Translations under genes and position numbers: made by a program
Shown here: positions 1 to 11,300 of the stretch, piece after piece
How the letters are laid out: each line of letters begins with the position of its first letter
Numbering within the stretch: the stretch's first letter is position 1
The notes under the pieces: generated by a model
The model's input: only the letters and a program-made list of their open reading frames with translations
Told to the model about the DNA's origin: nothing
The model's database searches: none
DNA from: Acanthaster planci
Lineage: Eukaryota; Echinodermata; Asteroidea; Valvatida; Acanthasteridae
NCBI RefSeq assembly: GCF_001949145.1
Contig: NW_019091436.1
Location: forward strand, 1-28,250
Length of the DNA: 28,250 nt
Reading direction: 5' to 3'

Positions 1-96
1 CGCAACCAATGAAGCAACTTATGGGGGAGGCGTGGTTACTGTTGCCTCCCCCAACTAGTGTTCCCAAAGGGCACATGTGGATACACGCGCACTTGT
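1..96 (+). CDS. Possible 3'-terminal coding fragment of an upstream gene (weak)
   Basis: From base 3 a frame stays open to a TAA at 96-98, giving about 31 residues that include a proline cluster (LLPPPTSVPKG). If real, this would be the end of the last exon of a gene lying left of the window. No domain is recognisable. The perfect hairpin at 23-52 lies inside it, which would be unusual for coding sequence, and another frame is open to base 57. An open stretch this short is easily chance, so the call is tentative. Confidence 0.15.
23..52. repeat. Perfect 9-bp inverted repeat (hairpin)
   Basis: GGGGGAGGC at 23-31 is exactly reverse-complemented by GCCTCCCCC at 44-52, leaving a 12-base loop. 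The stem is GC-rich within AT-rich surroundings, so it stands out. It could be a structured RNA element in a UTR or the end of a repeat. No function is inferred. Confidence 0.6.
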
Positions 97-356
97 AAAC
101 TGATAAAGTGCTTCTTGTACTGGTGTTTTTTATGTGTGTGTTTATATGTTGAATGTAAGCATCCAAGGTGCCTTGACCGAAGGTTATATTTAGCTCAACA
201 GATGAAAAACAATGTGAAAGTGTAATCCTTTTAATCATACGGAAGAACAAAGTGATTCCAGGGTCTAGAATTTTGGCACAAAGGGAGAGATCTATCCTTG
301 ACTATTTATTAACCATCCATGGTCACACTTCCTTACACAATGCCAGTCTCAGTTTA

Positions 357-860
357 AAAGAAGTTGAGTACCAGCTCCATATGTTTTTGTTTTAATGCCA
401 TAGTAACAAACATTTACCGTAAGTGGAATTATTTCAGGTATTAGAAAGTGTCCTGGTTTCTGAAATAAAAAGTACATATTTATAATTAATTCTGCTATTT
501 CTTTTCTTTTCTTCAGTACTCTTAATTTCATAATGAATCAGTTTAAATGTGGTTACATCAACCTGGGGAATAAAAAGCTTTCAGGTACAAAGGCTTTCAA
601 ACATATTACATATGAAGCAAGATATGGAACAGAGAGACGCCACACTTTTGTGTTGGTCAACTGAAATCTCCAGAATTCTTGTCAGACATCTAGGGAGGAT
701 GTGTCAGGTAATAATAGTCTACAGGTGTGTATAGGGTTTGGACATGTAGGGGGTACCTCTCCATTCTATATTTTGCCGGGTATAACATATTGCCATCTTT
801 GGTTCTCACCAGGGAACTTTGTCTAATAAAGGTTTTGTTATGTTTCATAATTGTAATCCA
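357..860. repeat. Dispersed repeat, copy 1 (direct partner near 19490-19815)
   Basis: This stretch lines up in the same orientation with about 19490-19815. Shared landmarks in order are: a TTTTAATGCC block, an almost exact block ending CTGGTTTCTGAAATAAAAAG, a TTTCATAA block, CATATT-CCATCTTT, CTCACCAGG-GAACT, and TTTCATAATTGTA (GATCATAATTGTA in the other copy). Copy 1 carries roughly 170 extra bases (about 610-775). The similarity was read by eye and is diverged apart from the near-exact block, so the borders are approximate. No target-site duplication or coding capacity was recognised. Short open frames inside it look like chance. Confidence 0.6.
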
Positions 861-2449
861 TACAACACATCTCTCAAAGGAATATCAAAAGCAACATTTT
901 ACTACTTTGAACTGGATAGTACGTATCAAGTATACATGGCGTTTACAGGTTGAAAGTAAACAATGCAACAAAATGTTTTTGAATGTGTTATCAGTTTTGC
1001 TACAAATATAATGTTATAAATGTTATAATTTTGTGAAAATCAGAAGATTGTCAAGTTGAAAGTTTTGATAATATTCTAGTATACTTAATTGAAACCTCTT
1101 TTTTTTCTTAGAAAATTGGCATTCCAAAATAAAACATCAGACTGGGATAAGATCTTTTTGAAGGGAAGGGGGTTAATACAGACAAAAAAATGCACTGTTT
1201 AATCTGGAGCATGTTCTTGATAATGAAAATCTTAATTAAAAGATCTTTGTTGGATTCATAAAATGTTATTCTACTCTCTTAAGGAAAGCGTCTATGTATT
1301 GAAGATACTCAGATTTCAGGTGTCCTTTTAATTAATACACAGCTAGTAAGAAAGAGCATCAAAATTTTATTGTACTAACATAATTTGCAAACCTAACTTG
1401 TACATTGGTTTCAAAAACCAGTCTACATATTATAAATTCTTCTTTATTGAATTGTTCAGCAACACTCAGAATAATTACATTTTGACTCTTGCTTGCATTA
1501 CATTTGTGTAACGGTTGCTTGACCATTGCTACGGTCATTAAGTTTCAGATTTTTGTGTACTTTGGCTGAAGACATAAGTTCATTGGCTTTGTGAATTTTG
1601 AGAGGCGCAGTTACTTGAGAAGTAGATCTTGTATTTTCAAGGTTACAGGACCTGGTTGTGTGGCCCACTTTCATACCTCACAGCCCTTCTACATTGTGAA
1701 ATTAGTGGGGTATGCATATTTTTGCAGGAATTTTTGAGGTATAATTAACGGTAGGAGAGCCAGCCAAGTCTGACATTCAAGAAGGGATCACTGCAGAATA
1801 TTGGTGCTTATCTTGTCATTTTGTGCACTCATGAAAGGACTTTATATAGGCATAAAGTTGAGTGCGCATGTGCATTTTTGCAGTTTATATGGATAAAACA
1901 TGCTCTACTTATGTAAAATAAAAGGGGGGAGGTTAAGGGTCGTTCCTGTCACAGCTGCCTGGGACTACCTCCATGGAATAACATAGATGTATATGATACT
2001 AATAGTATCTTCTGAGTTTTGGAAGGGGGACACACCCTTTGTGAGATGACAACTTGGCCAATTGACGTTTGGTGATGACAAAAGGAGCTTTGCTTTCACC
2101 ATTTGTAACAGGTATACGTCAAACTACTTTTAAATATTTTGGTTAAAATATATAGGGCGATGATTAACTCCACCTTGCAATTGTTTACGAGATTTGTACG
2201 GTTCTGCTACACCTCACAACTTATTTCAATAGATGTCGCACTGCACGTTACGATTTATGGACCGTTTTCCAATACGCAACTTCGTCTGTATCTCAGGCTT
2301 CGTCTACGAAACAATTTCCGATTGTGGGCCTGAAGCGTCTAAATTAATTTGAAGTACTGTAATGTTTGCCTCTTTTGCATCTCACTGAATATTTTGTGTC
2401 ACTATCAGACTTACTATTGCGCTTACAAGTTAAAAGTCAGGTAGTAAAA
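861..2449. other. Intergenic, no gene recognised
   Basis: This is AT-rich sequence with only short, low-complexity open frames and no splice-bounded coding blocks. No RNA gene or repeat was recognised by eye. Confidence 0.5.
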
Positions 2450-3120
2450 GACCAGTTGAAGCCTTAAATGGAGCCGAATTGAGTATAGTATTGAAAAACG
2501 GCCACGGAAATCACAGACCATACGGGGAAACCCCACAATGAGCAACCGTCACTAAATGGCGTAGCCTTGCAGTTGCACACATCATTGCTTTCCTCTGATG
2601 AAGTACATCGAATGTTCGATAAAGTAACTTTACAGTTACGGACATAATCGTTGAACATCTCGCCAGATGTCTCTGGGACCGGAATCCTTGGACCATTTTC
2701 CCACCTTGCGTTCTGGCACTCCGACTTACCCTGCTTATCGCCACTTCAACAGTGACAACAGTTGAACACGTTTGATAAACCATGATTGGGAAAACCTAGG
2801 CCCTGAAGATCATGGTCTGGTCTGATGATTCTCGTGGTCGGACTCCGAGGAACTTCAGACTGTGCAGTTCTGCCTATCATTGAATAGAAGAAGTGAAATT
2901 TTACCCGGTTATGGTGCATCAAAAGGCCTTATGACGTCATGCTGACATCGAGAAAGCTACAAACATTACTGCTAGTGCTACCTCTAACCTAAGTAGGTCT
3001 CATGTCCTCCCTGTCAGTGTTAATCTCTCTACATGCCCTAGTGGAAGATTTAGACATGTCAAAAAGACTTCTAAGTTAGTGAGATGGGTCAGAAGACAGC
3101 AATTGCTGACACAAACTTGA
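2450..3120 (+). pseudogene. Possible decayed coding relic, GC-richer patch (unidentified)
   Basis: Base composition rises here compared with both sides. Several hydrophilic, coding-like peptides on the + strand are interrupted by stops and frame changes, for example LLSSDEVHRMFDKVTLQL near 2582-2636 and WENLGPEDHGLV near 2790-2820. No family was recognised. A degraded retroelement or gene fragment is one reading and chance is another. A minus-strand open frame (2511-2783) overlaps it without recognisable motifs. Confidence 0.2.
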
Positions 3121-4780
3121 TAGAATTTGGTTGAGTTTTGTTGCTCCTCCACGAGAAATTATCATTACAAGTGAAGTCACAGTTATTCACCTGTGAAAAG
3201 CTCATTTTTGTCGAATCTTTTGCAGCATTTTGCCTCCTTTTTTTTAGCTCTGTGTGTGGTGACAGCAAAAATTCAACGTGTTTACGTACAATCCTAATTT
3301 CATTCGGCGAATGTTCTGTTCTGCTCAGTTTTGCCTTGTGGAATTAACATCAACCTACATCTGTTGCCTCATGGATTTATTGTCACTGTTGCACTCATAA
3401 ACATTCATCATTTGTACACTAGCAAACCTAGTAAGCCTTAATTTGGAGTTTTTACCTCCCCTTCAGACTGTATTAGAAGATTGTAAGCTAGTTTTCTCAG
3501 CTTTGCCTCGAAACGAGTTTGCCCAATGCCAACACCGCAGGATGCTGCTATGACAGTCCATTCTGTTGTGTGCACTTACCAGCATAGGTGTAGTCATCTA
3601 CCACTGCATTTAAATGCAGAGTTTAACCATTCCTTCCATCATAGTTTAGCTTTGAGCCCTTGCTCCACTTTTGGTCCTGAGACTTTCTATGCCACTATGC
3701 CATTTAAACAAGTGTTTTCCATTTATTTTAGGCCACTTGGAAAAAAATTAGTTTAGCATCAGCTGTATTTGCAAAAAAATGAGGAGGGAGGATTTTTTAC
3801 CATGTTTCCTGTAAAGTAATTTATTTGACATTACTAGTAATTGGGATATGACTGAAGCTTCCTGACCTGATCCAAGCACATTTGTTCTGCTTAGTCAGAT
3901 CCTGTTTTAGTTCTCTGCTTACTTTAGCTTAGGACATGTATTCTGCTTAACAGCTTCAGTCAATGTTCTGTTTATCAGTGATGTGTGCGGCACCACATCT
4001 TGGTTCATAACCCATTGCCCCTATGAAACTCTTTGTGCTTGACAGCTTCCATGGGCATATGAAGGGGAAGTGGGCAAGTGAGGCACTTGTCCCCCTGGAA
4101 AAGATTGAAAAAAATAAAGGGGAAAGTAAAAAGACTGATGAAATGGGGGAAAAAAGATGAAAAGTGATGAAAATCATCCAATGTCATGAAAATATTTTGG
4201 AATTGAGTCTGTTCCACAGTTAATGGTTTGTCAGTTTACTGCTGATGGGTGCTTTGGCTGCTGGAAAATCGCCCCTTCCCTCCAGGGAAAAGTGCTTCCC
4301 CCATATCCTGGACCCCTCATAGGCCTTTGTGGTCCCTTGTTTCATAAAGCTGTATGTTTGGGGGAAAAGGTTTAAATCAGTTAAAAAGACTGCAATATGT
4401 GTCAGTTTAAGCAACAATAGCATGTTAACTTCTGACAAGTGAAAGGACCTTTTGGATCTAATTGTTTCTTGAAAAAACATGTACAATTTTTATTTTTGTG
4501 TGAGAAAAACACCAAGAACTGCTGAACCACCCGAAGTGCAGGTTTGTACAGCAGCATATTTACAATGTTGGACATGCCAAAAATGTTTGGGGCCTACTAC
4601 ATGTACATGTAACTTGCTCGGGCAAATTACTAATTCACCTGGGATGATTAATAGTATTTGGTCAGTTGAATTACTTTTTAAATGCCCCTCCCAAGGTCTA
4701 TGGGTCCATTCCAAAAGTGGTTGCATTTTAGTAACAGTTCATGCTCCTTGAAATGAGAGAGTCAGAGTAAACTTTACACA
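3121..4780. other. Intergenic upstream of the ROCO gene, nothing firm
   Basis: No supported gene. The stretch contains purine-rich runs (about 4080-4160) and a TACATGTACATGTA palindromic microsatellite near 4598-4611 of a kind that recurs in the window. Any distant promoter of the ROCO gene should lie here or nearer its start, but no core promoter element can be assigned. Confidence 0.4.
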
Positions 4781-4783
4781 GGA

Positions 4784-4872
4784 ATTGTTGGAAGAGTGTT
4801 TGAAGATTGTTTGAAGATTGTTGGAAGAATAATGGAAGATTGTTTGAACATAGTTTGAAGATTGTTTGAACC
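4784..4872. repeat. Degenerate 11-12 bp tandem repeat (TTGTTTGAAGA-like)
   Basis: About seven imperfect copies of a unit resembling TTGTTTGAAGA lie side by side, with variants such as TTGTTGGAAGA and TTGTTTGAACA. The array ends about 130 bases before the ROCO start codon, so it is in the promoter or 5' UTR region. A pyrimidine-rich stretch ending TTTCTAG (near 4901) follows and could be a 3' splice site for a 5' UTR exon. Confidence 0.6.
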
Positions 4873-5004
4873 TTGCTGTTTATTTTTATTTTACTTTCTA
4901 GGTATTCTGCAATCAAGGAGTGCTACCTCTTCTTTCTTTTTTAAGTTGGTGCATCTCTTTTACAAACAACACATACAACTTGTGCACTTTATTGACGTTT
5001 CAAG

Positions 5005-5368
5005 ATGGACCAGTGTACTTTTGAATTTCTGGAGTTTATGGACAGTCTTACAACCAGACTGTTTGACTCAATTAAAAATATATTAAGTGATCAAGACATA
5101 CCAATAATTAAAGAAACGATATTCAAAAGCAACATTCACGGTGTCTTCAACGCATGTGATGCACTTCTGATCACAGAGGATGAACTGAATGCAGTAACAA
5201 CAGTGAAGTCATTTCTGCAACTTCTTCATCCATTCAACAGAACTCTAAAAGGAATACCACAAATATCATTTTTTACTGCTTTGCACTGGATAGCACAAGT
5301 ACTTTCCCGCTATGACTTACTTCCAGTTATAAGGAGTGCTTCTCTAGAGTTTCAAGGATACTGGACCT
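5005..5368 (+). CDS. ROCO exon 1: helical N-terminal domain, unidentified
   Basis: Encodes residues 1-121 and ends in phase 1 before a GTGAGT donor. The peptide is rich in Leu, Phe and Ile with helix-like spacing (FLEFMDSLTTRLFDSI at 8-23, SFLQLLHPF near 69-77, WIAQVLSRYDLLPVI near 94-108). The last stretch loosely recalls the second half of a death-effector-type fold (a helix, then R-x-x-LL), but this is only an impression. It holds no LRR, ankyrin or TIR motif. It might be a new or diverged death-fold module in front of Roc. Confidence 0.8.
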
Positions 5369-8300
5369 GTGAGTACTTTCTCATCTACTAGTAACTTTAA
5401 TTTTGGAGGGACTGTCTTATATTTGATTCATTTTGATTCAACTTCCCTTTGTCAAATTATTTGTAACTCTTTCAAATCATTGAGTGGCTTCCTTTGGACA
5501 TTGTATCCTACCCTGTTGAACTACATACATGTACAACTGTGTATAATTATATATTTCGTGTGAAGAATAAGTCACTACTGAGGGGGTATGTGTGGTTATT
5601 TACAAGCAATAGGTAAAACATTATGACACTACGACTGAAAATTTGTGTAGCCATCTAGCTACTCATTTTGAGATGTAATTAAGTAGCCATCAAAGCCATA
5701 CACTTCATCAGAGTTTTCAAAGGGCATACAAATACAGATTTTGTATCCGTCTGCCTTGTGTTTAACATGAAAACTGCCCAAGCTAAGGTTGTTGATGCTC
5801 ATTTAATCAAATTCTTCTTTCTCCTATCTTTTCTGACACGTGCAAGTAATGAATCAGCAACTTCAAGAATCAGGTAGGTTTCTTGAAATTATGAAAATAA
5901 TTTCATTAAAAATAAACAAGAAACTGTGCTTAGGAGTGCATGTTGGAATTGTGATCAGGTCCCTCCATACATAGTGATCATTACTAAAAGTTCATTTGTA
6001 TGCATCGTGTATAAATCTTTGTTTTAATATAGCTCTGCCTTTTGAAATAAGTGAGCCAAAAGCAAAGGAAGCTTTCAAAAAAGCACTTGAAGATGGTAGT
6101 AAAGAAGTACACCGCACACGACTCATGATTGTTGGACAAGAGCGGGTTGGGAAAACAAGTCTGATGAAGAATCTTACGCACCAGAGGTAAGCTGAAAATG
6201 ACCTGTCTTTTTGAAGCAAAATTGTTGGAATACATTTGTCTTAGTCTTCATACTGAAAATGATTTACATTAACATGAAAAAGGAGTTACCTGTAATTCTC
6301 TAGAACACATCAGTATTTCTGCCATTTACCCTTTTAGTGTTGGCCATTTTACAACAAAATGTTGGACCATAAAATATGGTTTGCCTTGGTGTGATGCAGA
6401 TAGTCTTGAGAAAAGGTTTTGTATTCCACAATTTAAAAGACTTTGTATTGAAAGATCAAGTATCATAAGAGTTCATATTGATGAATGGTTCTTTTGCAGA
6501 AGTTGTCCATGTAATACATGTACATGTAGATGCTTGCAGACTGGTCATCAATCACCTGATATATTTAGCAAAGTACGGTCAGCTGACAGTTGTCAACCAA
6601 TCAACGGCATTTAGCAGATCTCTGAAGTCAGCTCTGATTGGCTCGTTCTTGTTTGCATTTAATTTTTATGCTCACATGTCAGCTGTTGCTTACTTGACAA
6701 TTACAGTTACTGGCAATCAAATTTGGTAAAGCTCAACTTGCCTGCTGTATTTTGTAGAAAATTGGAAAATCGCTCATTTTTTGTGTATTCTTAAGACTTA
6801 ACATTTGAATGCGATCAGGTCTTTTTCTTAAAGATATCATACCATAAAATTATGTGCTTCAAATGATACATTTTTCCCTTGATGCAATGCAGGCAAACCG
6901 GATGTGGACCTATATGTGCATGATGGCAGCTTGTATGAACAAGCAATGCGTATAATTGTCACATTCAATCATAAATATGTCTCAAATGCTTTTTTCAAAT
7001 TTGTTGCTAAATCATTTTGAAGTTCAAAACCTGTTTTGAGAAAGTAGAGCACAAAAGAGAAAAACAAGCATTTTGCTTCTGACCTGCAGTTTCAACAGAA
7101 ATGAATTATCAACAGAAGGAATTACATCGTCATTAGTTTGCAACATTGACATCAAGCATGCTACATGTACTTCCTGGCGTCTGCACCAAGAAGGAGGTTA
7201 GAAAATCTGATTACAGTAAAATGGCAGGTGCTTCTCCCCAATTTCTTACTTTGCAGATTTGTTTCTTATCACCTTTTAAGTCACAGCATGCGTTCTTCTT
7301 TGTATAAAAAGCTTGAAAATTGTCTTTTCAGTTAATCATGGCAATTAATGTTAATTTAATTTTATGAGTAGTCATTACCACCTCCTGGACTTTTATGCCC
7401 ATAAAACACAGTTTTTATTTTATTGGAAAGTGTTTTCATTCTCCAAAGAAATTAATTTTTCAGACAATTTTCTCACCAAATCCACTCTAATAAAGTACTA
7501 GTTTGCCAAAAGGGCACATGCATATGGTATCCTTCTCTAAATGATAATATGAAAGTTTATTTTCACTGACGTTATGTGCATACATAAGCTTTAAATAGAT
7601 AATAATTTTCATACATTTAGTAGGATCCTGGTTTGTGTCTTAAAAAGTTTTACTTGCAATTCTAGTGATAAAAGAACTGAATAGTAGTTATGTAATAACT
7701 GAAAAGTTATTTGCATTTGAGCATCTTCAAGTTATAAATGTGATGTTTACACATTTGAAAATTACAAAACAATTTTGTTTAATGGTTTTGTCTGAAGATT
7801 TGAACATAACCCAAATGTAAGAACAAATTGGAACTCACACTTCTGTCGTCTGCCTGTTATATTTATTCTACATGGAATTAGCAGTGATCAGTAAAATCAT
7901 TGAGGTATCATTCAGACTCAAATGACAGGACATGTCACTGCACAATATGTGTGTATTTACACCTCAGTTAAAAGGGCTTTCAATTTAGTTCAGTCATTTG
8001 TTTTTATTTTACAAAAACAGTGGTTTTAAGAACCAGAATGTTTGTATTTTAAACTAGTTACATTGAATATCTGTTTGGTTTATTAAATTTGACGTTTTCA
8101 ATATGTTGCCTGGCAAAGAAATGTTTGAACAGCATGCAATGATTTTGCTAAACATTTACGAAAATAATTGTAAATTTCCATTTTATTATGACAGGTGTAT
8201 CACATGACCCAACCAGCTTCAAAGAGGAATATGAACAATGCATGGCAAGTGAAGTAGACTTCAACATTCAACAGGGGATAATAGAAGACTTTGCTGCTTT

Positions 8301-11300
8301 TTATGAACAACTGATGTGGGTATGAAAAATCCATTGTTTTATCCATTCATTGTTTTTGTGGTAGTACATTTGTTCCAGAAATAAATTTTATGATCAAGGA
8401 AAAATGGGGCAGGAAAAGTAGGTCCATGCATGTACTGTACAGGTTTGATTACACAAAAACATTCCTGACATTGAGTTTTTAATATTTCAGTACTTAAAAT
8501 AAACACTTTTTCCATGTTCTGGCTTTTAAAAAATTTTCCTCATTTATTTTATTTAGAACCCAATTGACCATTGGGAAAAAGTATCTACCAGAGTGGCCAA
8601 GGGCCCCTTCGAAAAAGGACCTCCCTTTGTTATTTGTTTTTTTGTTTTCTAAGCAAGGTTTACCTTTTTTGAATTGGATATGGGTGCAATGTTTAAATGT
8701 TTTTCACCGGAAAAATAAACTTGAAAAATATAAACATATCAACTGATTTACAGTTTGATTTGATTTGTTATTGTTATGTAAAATACACCACATAGTTAAA
8801 CTTCGTTTAAAAAAAAATATATGAAACAAAACACTAAAGCTGAGGTATTTTTGCTTAATTAAACACCATAAAAAACAATCGTTTCTTGCAAGGAGCCAAT
8901 TAGCATGTTAGATGTGAGTTGATTTATTAATATTAATGTGCTTCTTGCAACTACATGCAGCTCAGACATCCACACTGGTAATGCCAATGGAATAGGGAAA
9001 ATCACATTTACGATATCGGATATGTATAAAGGATACTATCAGCAAATACCTTTTTTGATGTTCACAAAGCGTGTTCTCTTATGCAAAGAAGCTAGACGGT
9101 TTGCTCATTAAAACATTTGCTGCATTATCTGAAGTCCCGTATGAGGACACAGAGAACTTTTTTCAAGATGTATTTTCTAGAGAACTTTCTCAAGTATTGA
9201 ACAGCAACTTTAGGGGATATTCATCATGTGAAATCTTTTTCTGTCAATCTGCTAAGAATTCTATAGATTTTGTGCAACCAGGGAAAGAGTCCTCAGAAGA
9301 GCAAGCAACAATAGAGGAAGAGTCCTCAGAAGAACAAACAACAATAGAGGAAGAGTCCTCAGAAGAACAAACAACAATAGAGGAAGAGTCCTCAGAGGAG
9401 CAAAAAACAAGGGAGAAAAATTCCTCGAAAGAGCAAAAAACAATGGAGAAAGAGTCCTCGGAAGAGCAAGCAATAATGGAGAAAGACTTGACAGAAAAAC
9501 ACACACCAGTACCAGCTGAAGGTTGGACCAAAGATGACCCCATTCATTAAGTTAGAATTTTGTTCTTCATCCCAGCCACGTTTTCTTATAGGAGCAGCAT
9601 TTTAATGTTGAAAAGATTCTCTTATGTCACCGTAAAGTCAAATGACAAAAGATGTTCTAGTATTAGGGGAAATTTGCAAATAATTTTTACAAAGTGAAAA
9701 GGTAGATATATGAAATAAAGGAGATGGTGATTCTTTTTGTATTTGGCAATTTTAATAGCGGACAAAATTAAGGTGAAAAAATTAAGGCAAAGACAAGCAT
9801 CTGGTGGAGCTGAGGAGCCGATAGTTCTTAGCATCTGGGACTTTGCTGGCCAAGATTTATATTACACCACCCATCAGGTATGCGTGCCTGTTGAGTATTT
9901 TTTCTCTTTTAATGATTGAGATGTGCAGGTTGTACTCTGTGCTCAAATGTATGACGCATGAGACTGGTGAATGAAATTTCAAGATCACTGTATGGGGATG
10001 TCATTGAAGTGGGCACAAGAATGTTGGTATTTGTGTGTCACAAGACAGATCCTGCTCTCGGAAAATGCCTTGGTCTCAGACTTTCATTTTAAACATTCAA
10101 GTCTTGGCTGCAACTTTGATAATGCTGAACAGCAAACGTTACTGAAGGACCACCGTCACAGAGTCACTTTTGATGACTCATTTGGACAAGTTGAAGAGGA
10201 AATATGCAATACACTCCCATAAAATAAATAAAAACACTTGACAATTCTCGCTGTTCTGTGTACACTTCAGTAAATTGATGAATATTTCAAATAAATCTCA
10301 GTAATTACATTTTATTTATTGTAGACATTTCTGTCTTCACGAGCAATTTATGTCATCGTATTCAACCTCTGCCATGACCTTGACAAACCAGTACCACATC
10401 CAGACTGTTCCACAAATCCACAGGTAAGAAACTTTCCCAGAAATGTAGAATCAAGACTTTCTGATGGGCCTCATACCCCCTACCCATGCACACATTTGGT
10501 TTAGTCTCTTTCCATGCTCTTACTGAGTTCAAATGTTGGTGATACAAAATTTTCAGTGACCTTGGTGGAATTGCTTTCACTCCTTGTATGTAATTTAAGA
10601 GTTGGTTGAAAAGAAATTAACTTGGAATCTTATTGAGCAATGAAACCATGCACAATTGTATTTATAAGCATTTTCTTTCTATGCATAAATTAAGCTGTAA
10701 ATGTAATGGTACAGAGAAACATGAGTCTCATTTATTGGAATTGTTGAGCGTGGGGTGGCTTCCCAAGACTTTGTAATTTCTGTGTTGTGTCTTGTTTCTG
10801 CCGGCAGGCACAGAGTGCCTGGACAATGACGCCCCTTCAGTATCTGGATTTCTGGATGCAATCAGTGTATACCTACACTAAGGAGAATGCTTCTCCGCAT
10901 CACGTCAGGTTGGACCAGAAGTCACCTCCAATCTTCCTTGTTGGGACACATAGAAACAGTGTAGGGGGAGAGGACATTTCAGACCAGGAACGCAAACTGT
11001 TGGTGAGTCCCAGAAAACNNNNNNNNNNNNNNNNNNNNNNNNNNNNNNNNNNNNNNNNNNNNNNNNNNNNNNNNNNNNNNNNNNNNNNNNNNNNNNNNNN
11101 NNNNNNNNNNNNNNNNNNNNNNNNNNNNNNNNNNNNNNNNNNNNNNNNNNNNNNNNNNNNNNNNNNNNNNNNNNNNNNNNNNNNNNNNNNNNNNNNNNNN
11201 NNNNNNNNNNNNNNNNNNNNNNNNNNNNNNNNNNNNNNNNNNNNNNNNNNNNNNNNNNNNNNNNNNNNNNNNNNNNNNNNNNNNNNNNNNNNNNNNNNNN

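Noticed and set aside
4005-4486. Minus-strand open frames upstream of the ROCO gene
   Set aside because: Composition-driven (Phe/Ser-rich from purine-rich plus strand), with no motif or splice structure.
6579-6641. CCAATCA / TGATTGG inverted pair in ROCO intron 2
   Set aside because: The 7-bp arms are about 30 bases apart and no flanking duplication is visible, so chance is the easiest explanation.
6898-7020. Open stretch GKPDVDLYVHDGSLYEQA in ROCO intron 2
   Set aside because: It has an AG before it but no donor in a matching phase. Exon 3 at 7090 supplies the expected switch I and joins perfectly.
9244-9543. Minus-strand open frames with Ser/Leu-rich repeats
   Set aside because: They are antisense shadows of the 33-bp repeat in ROCO exon 5.
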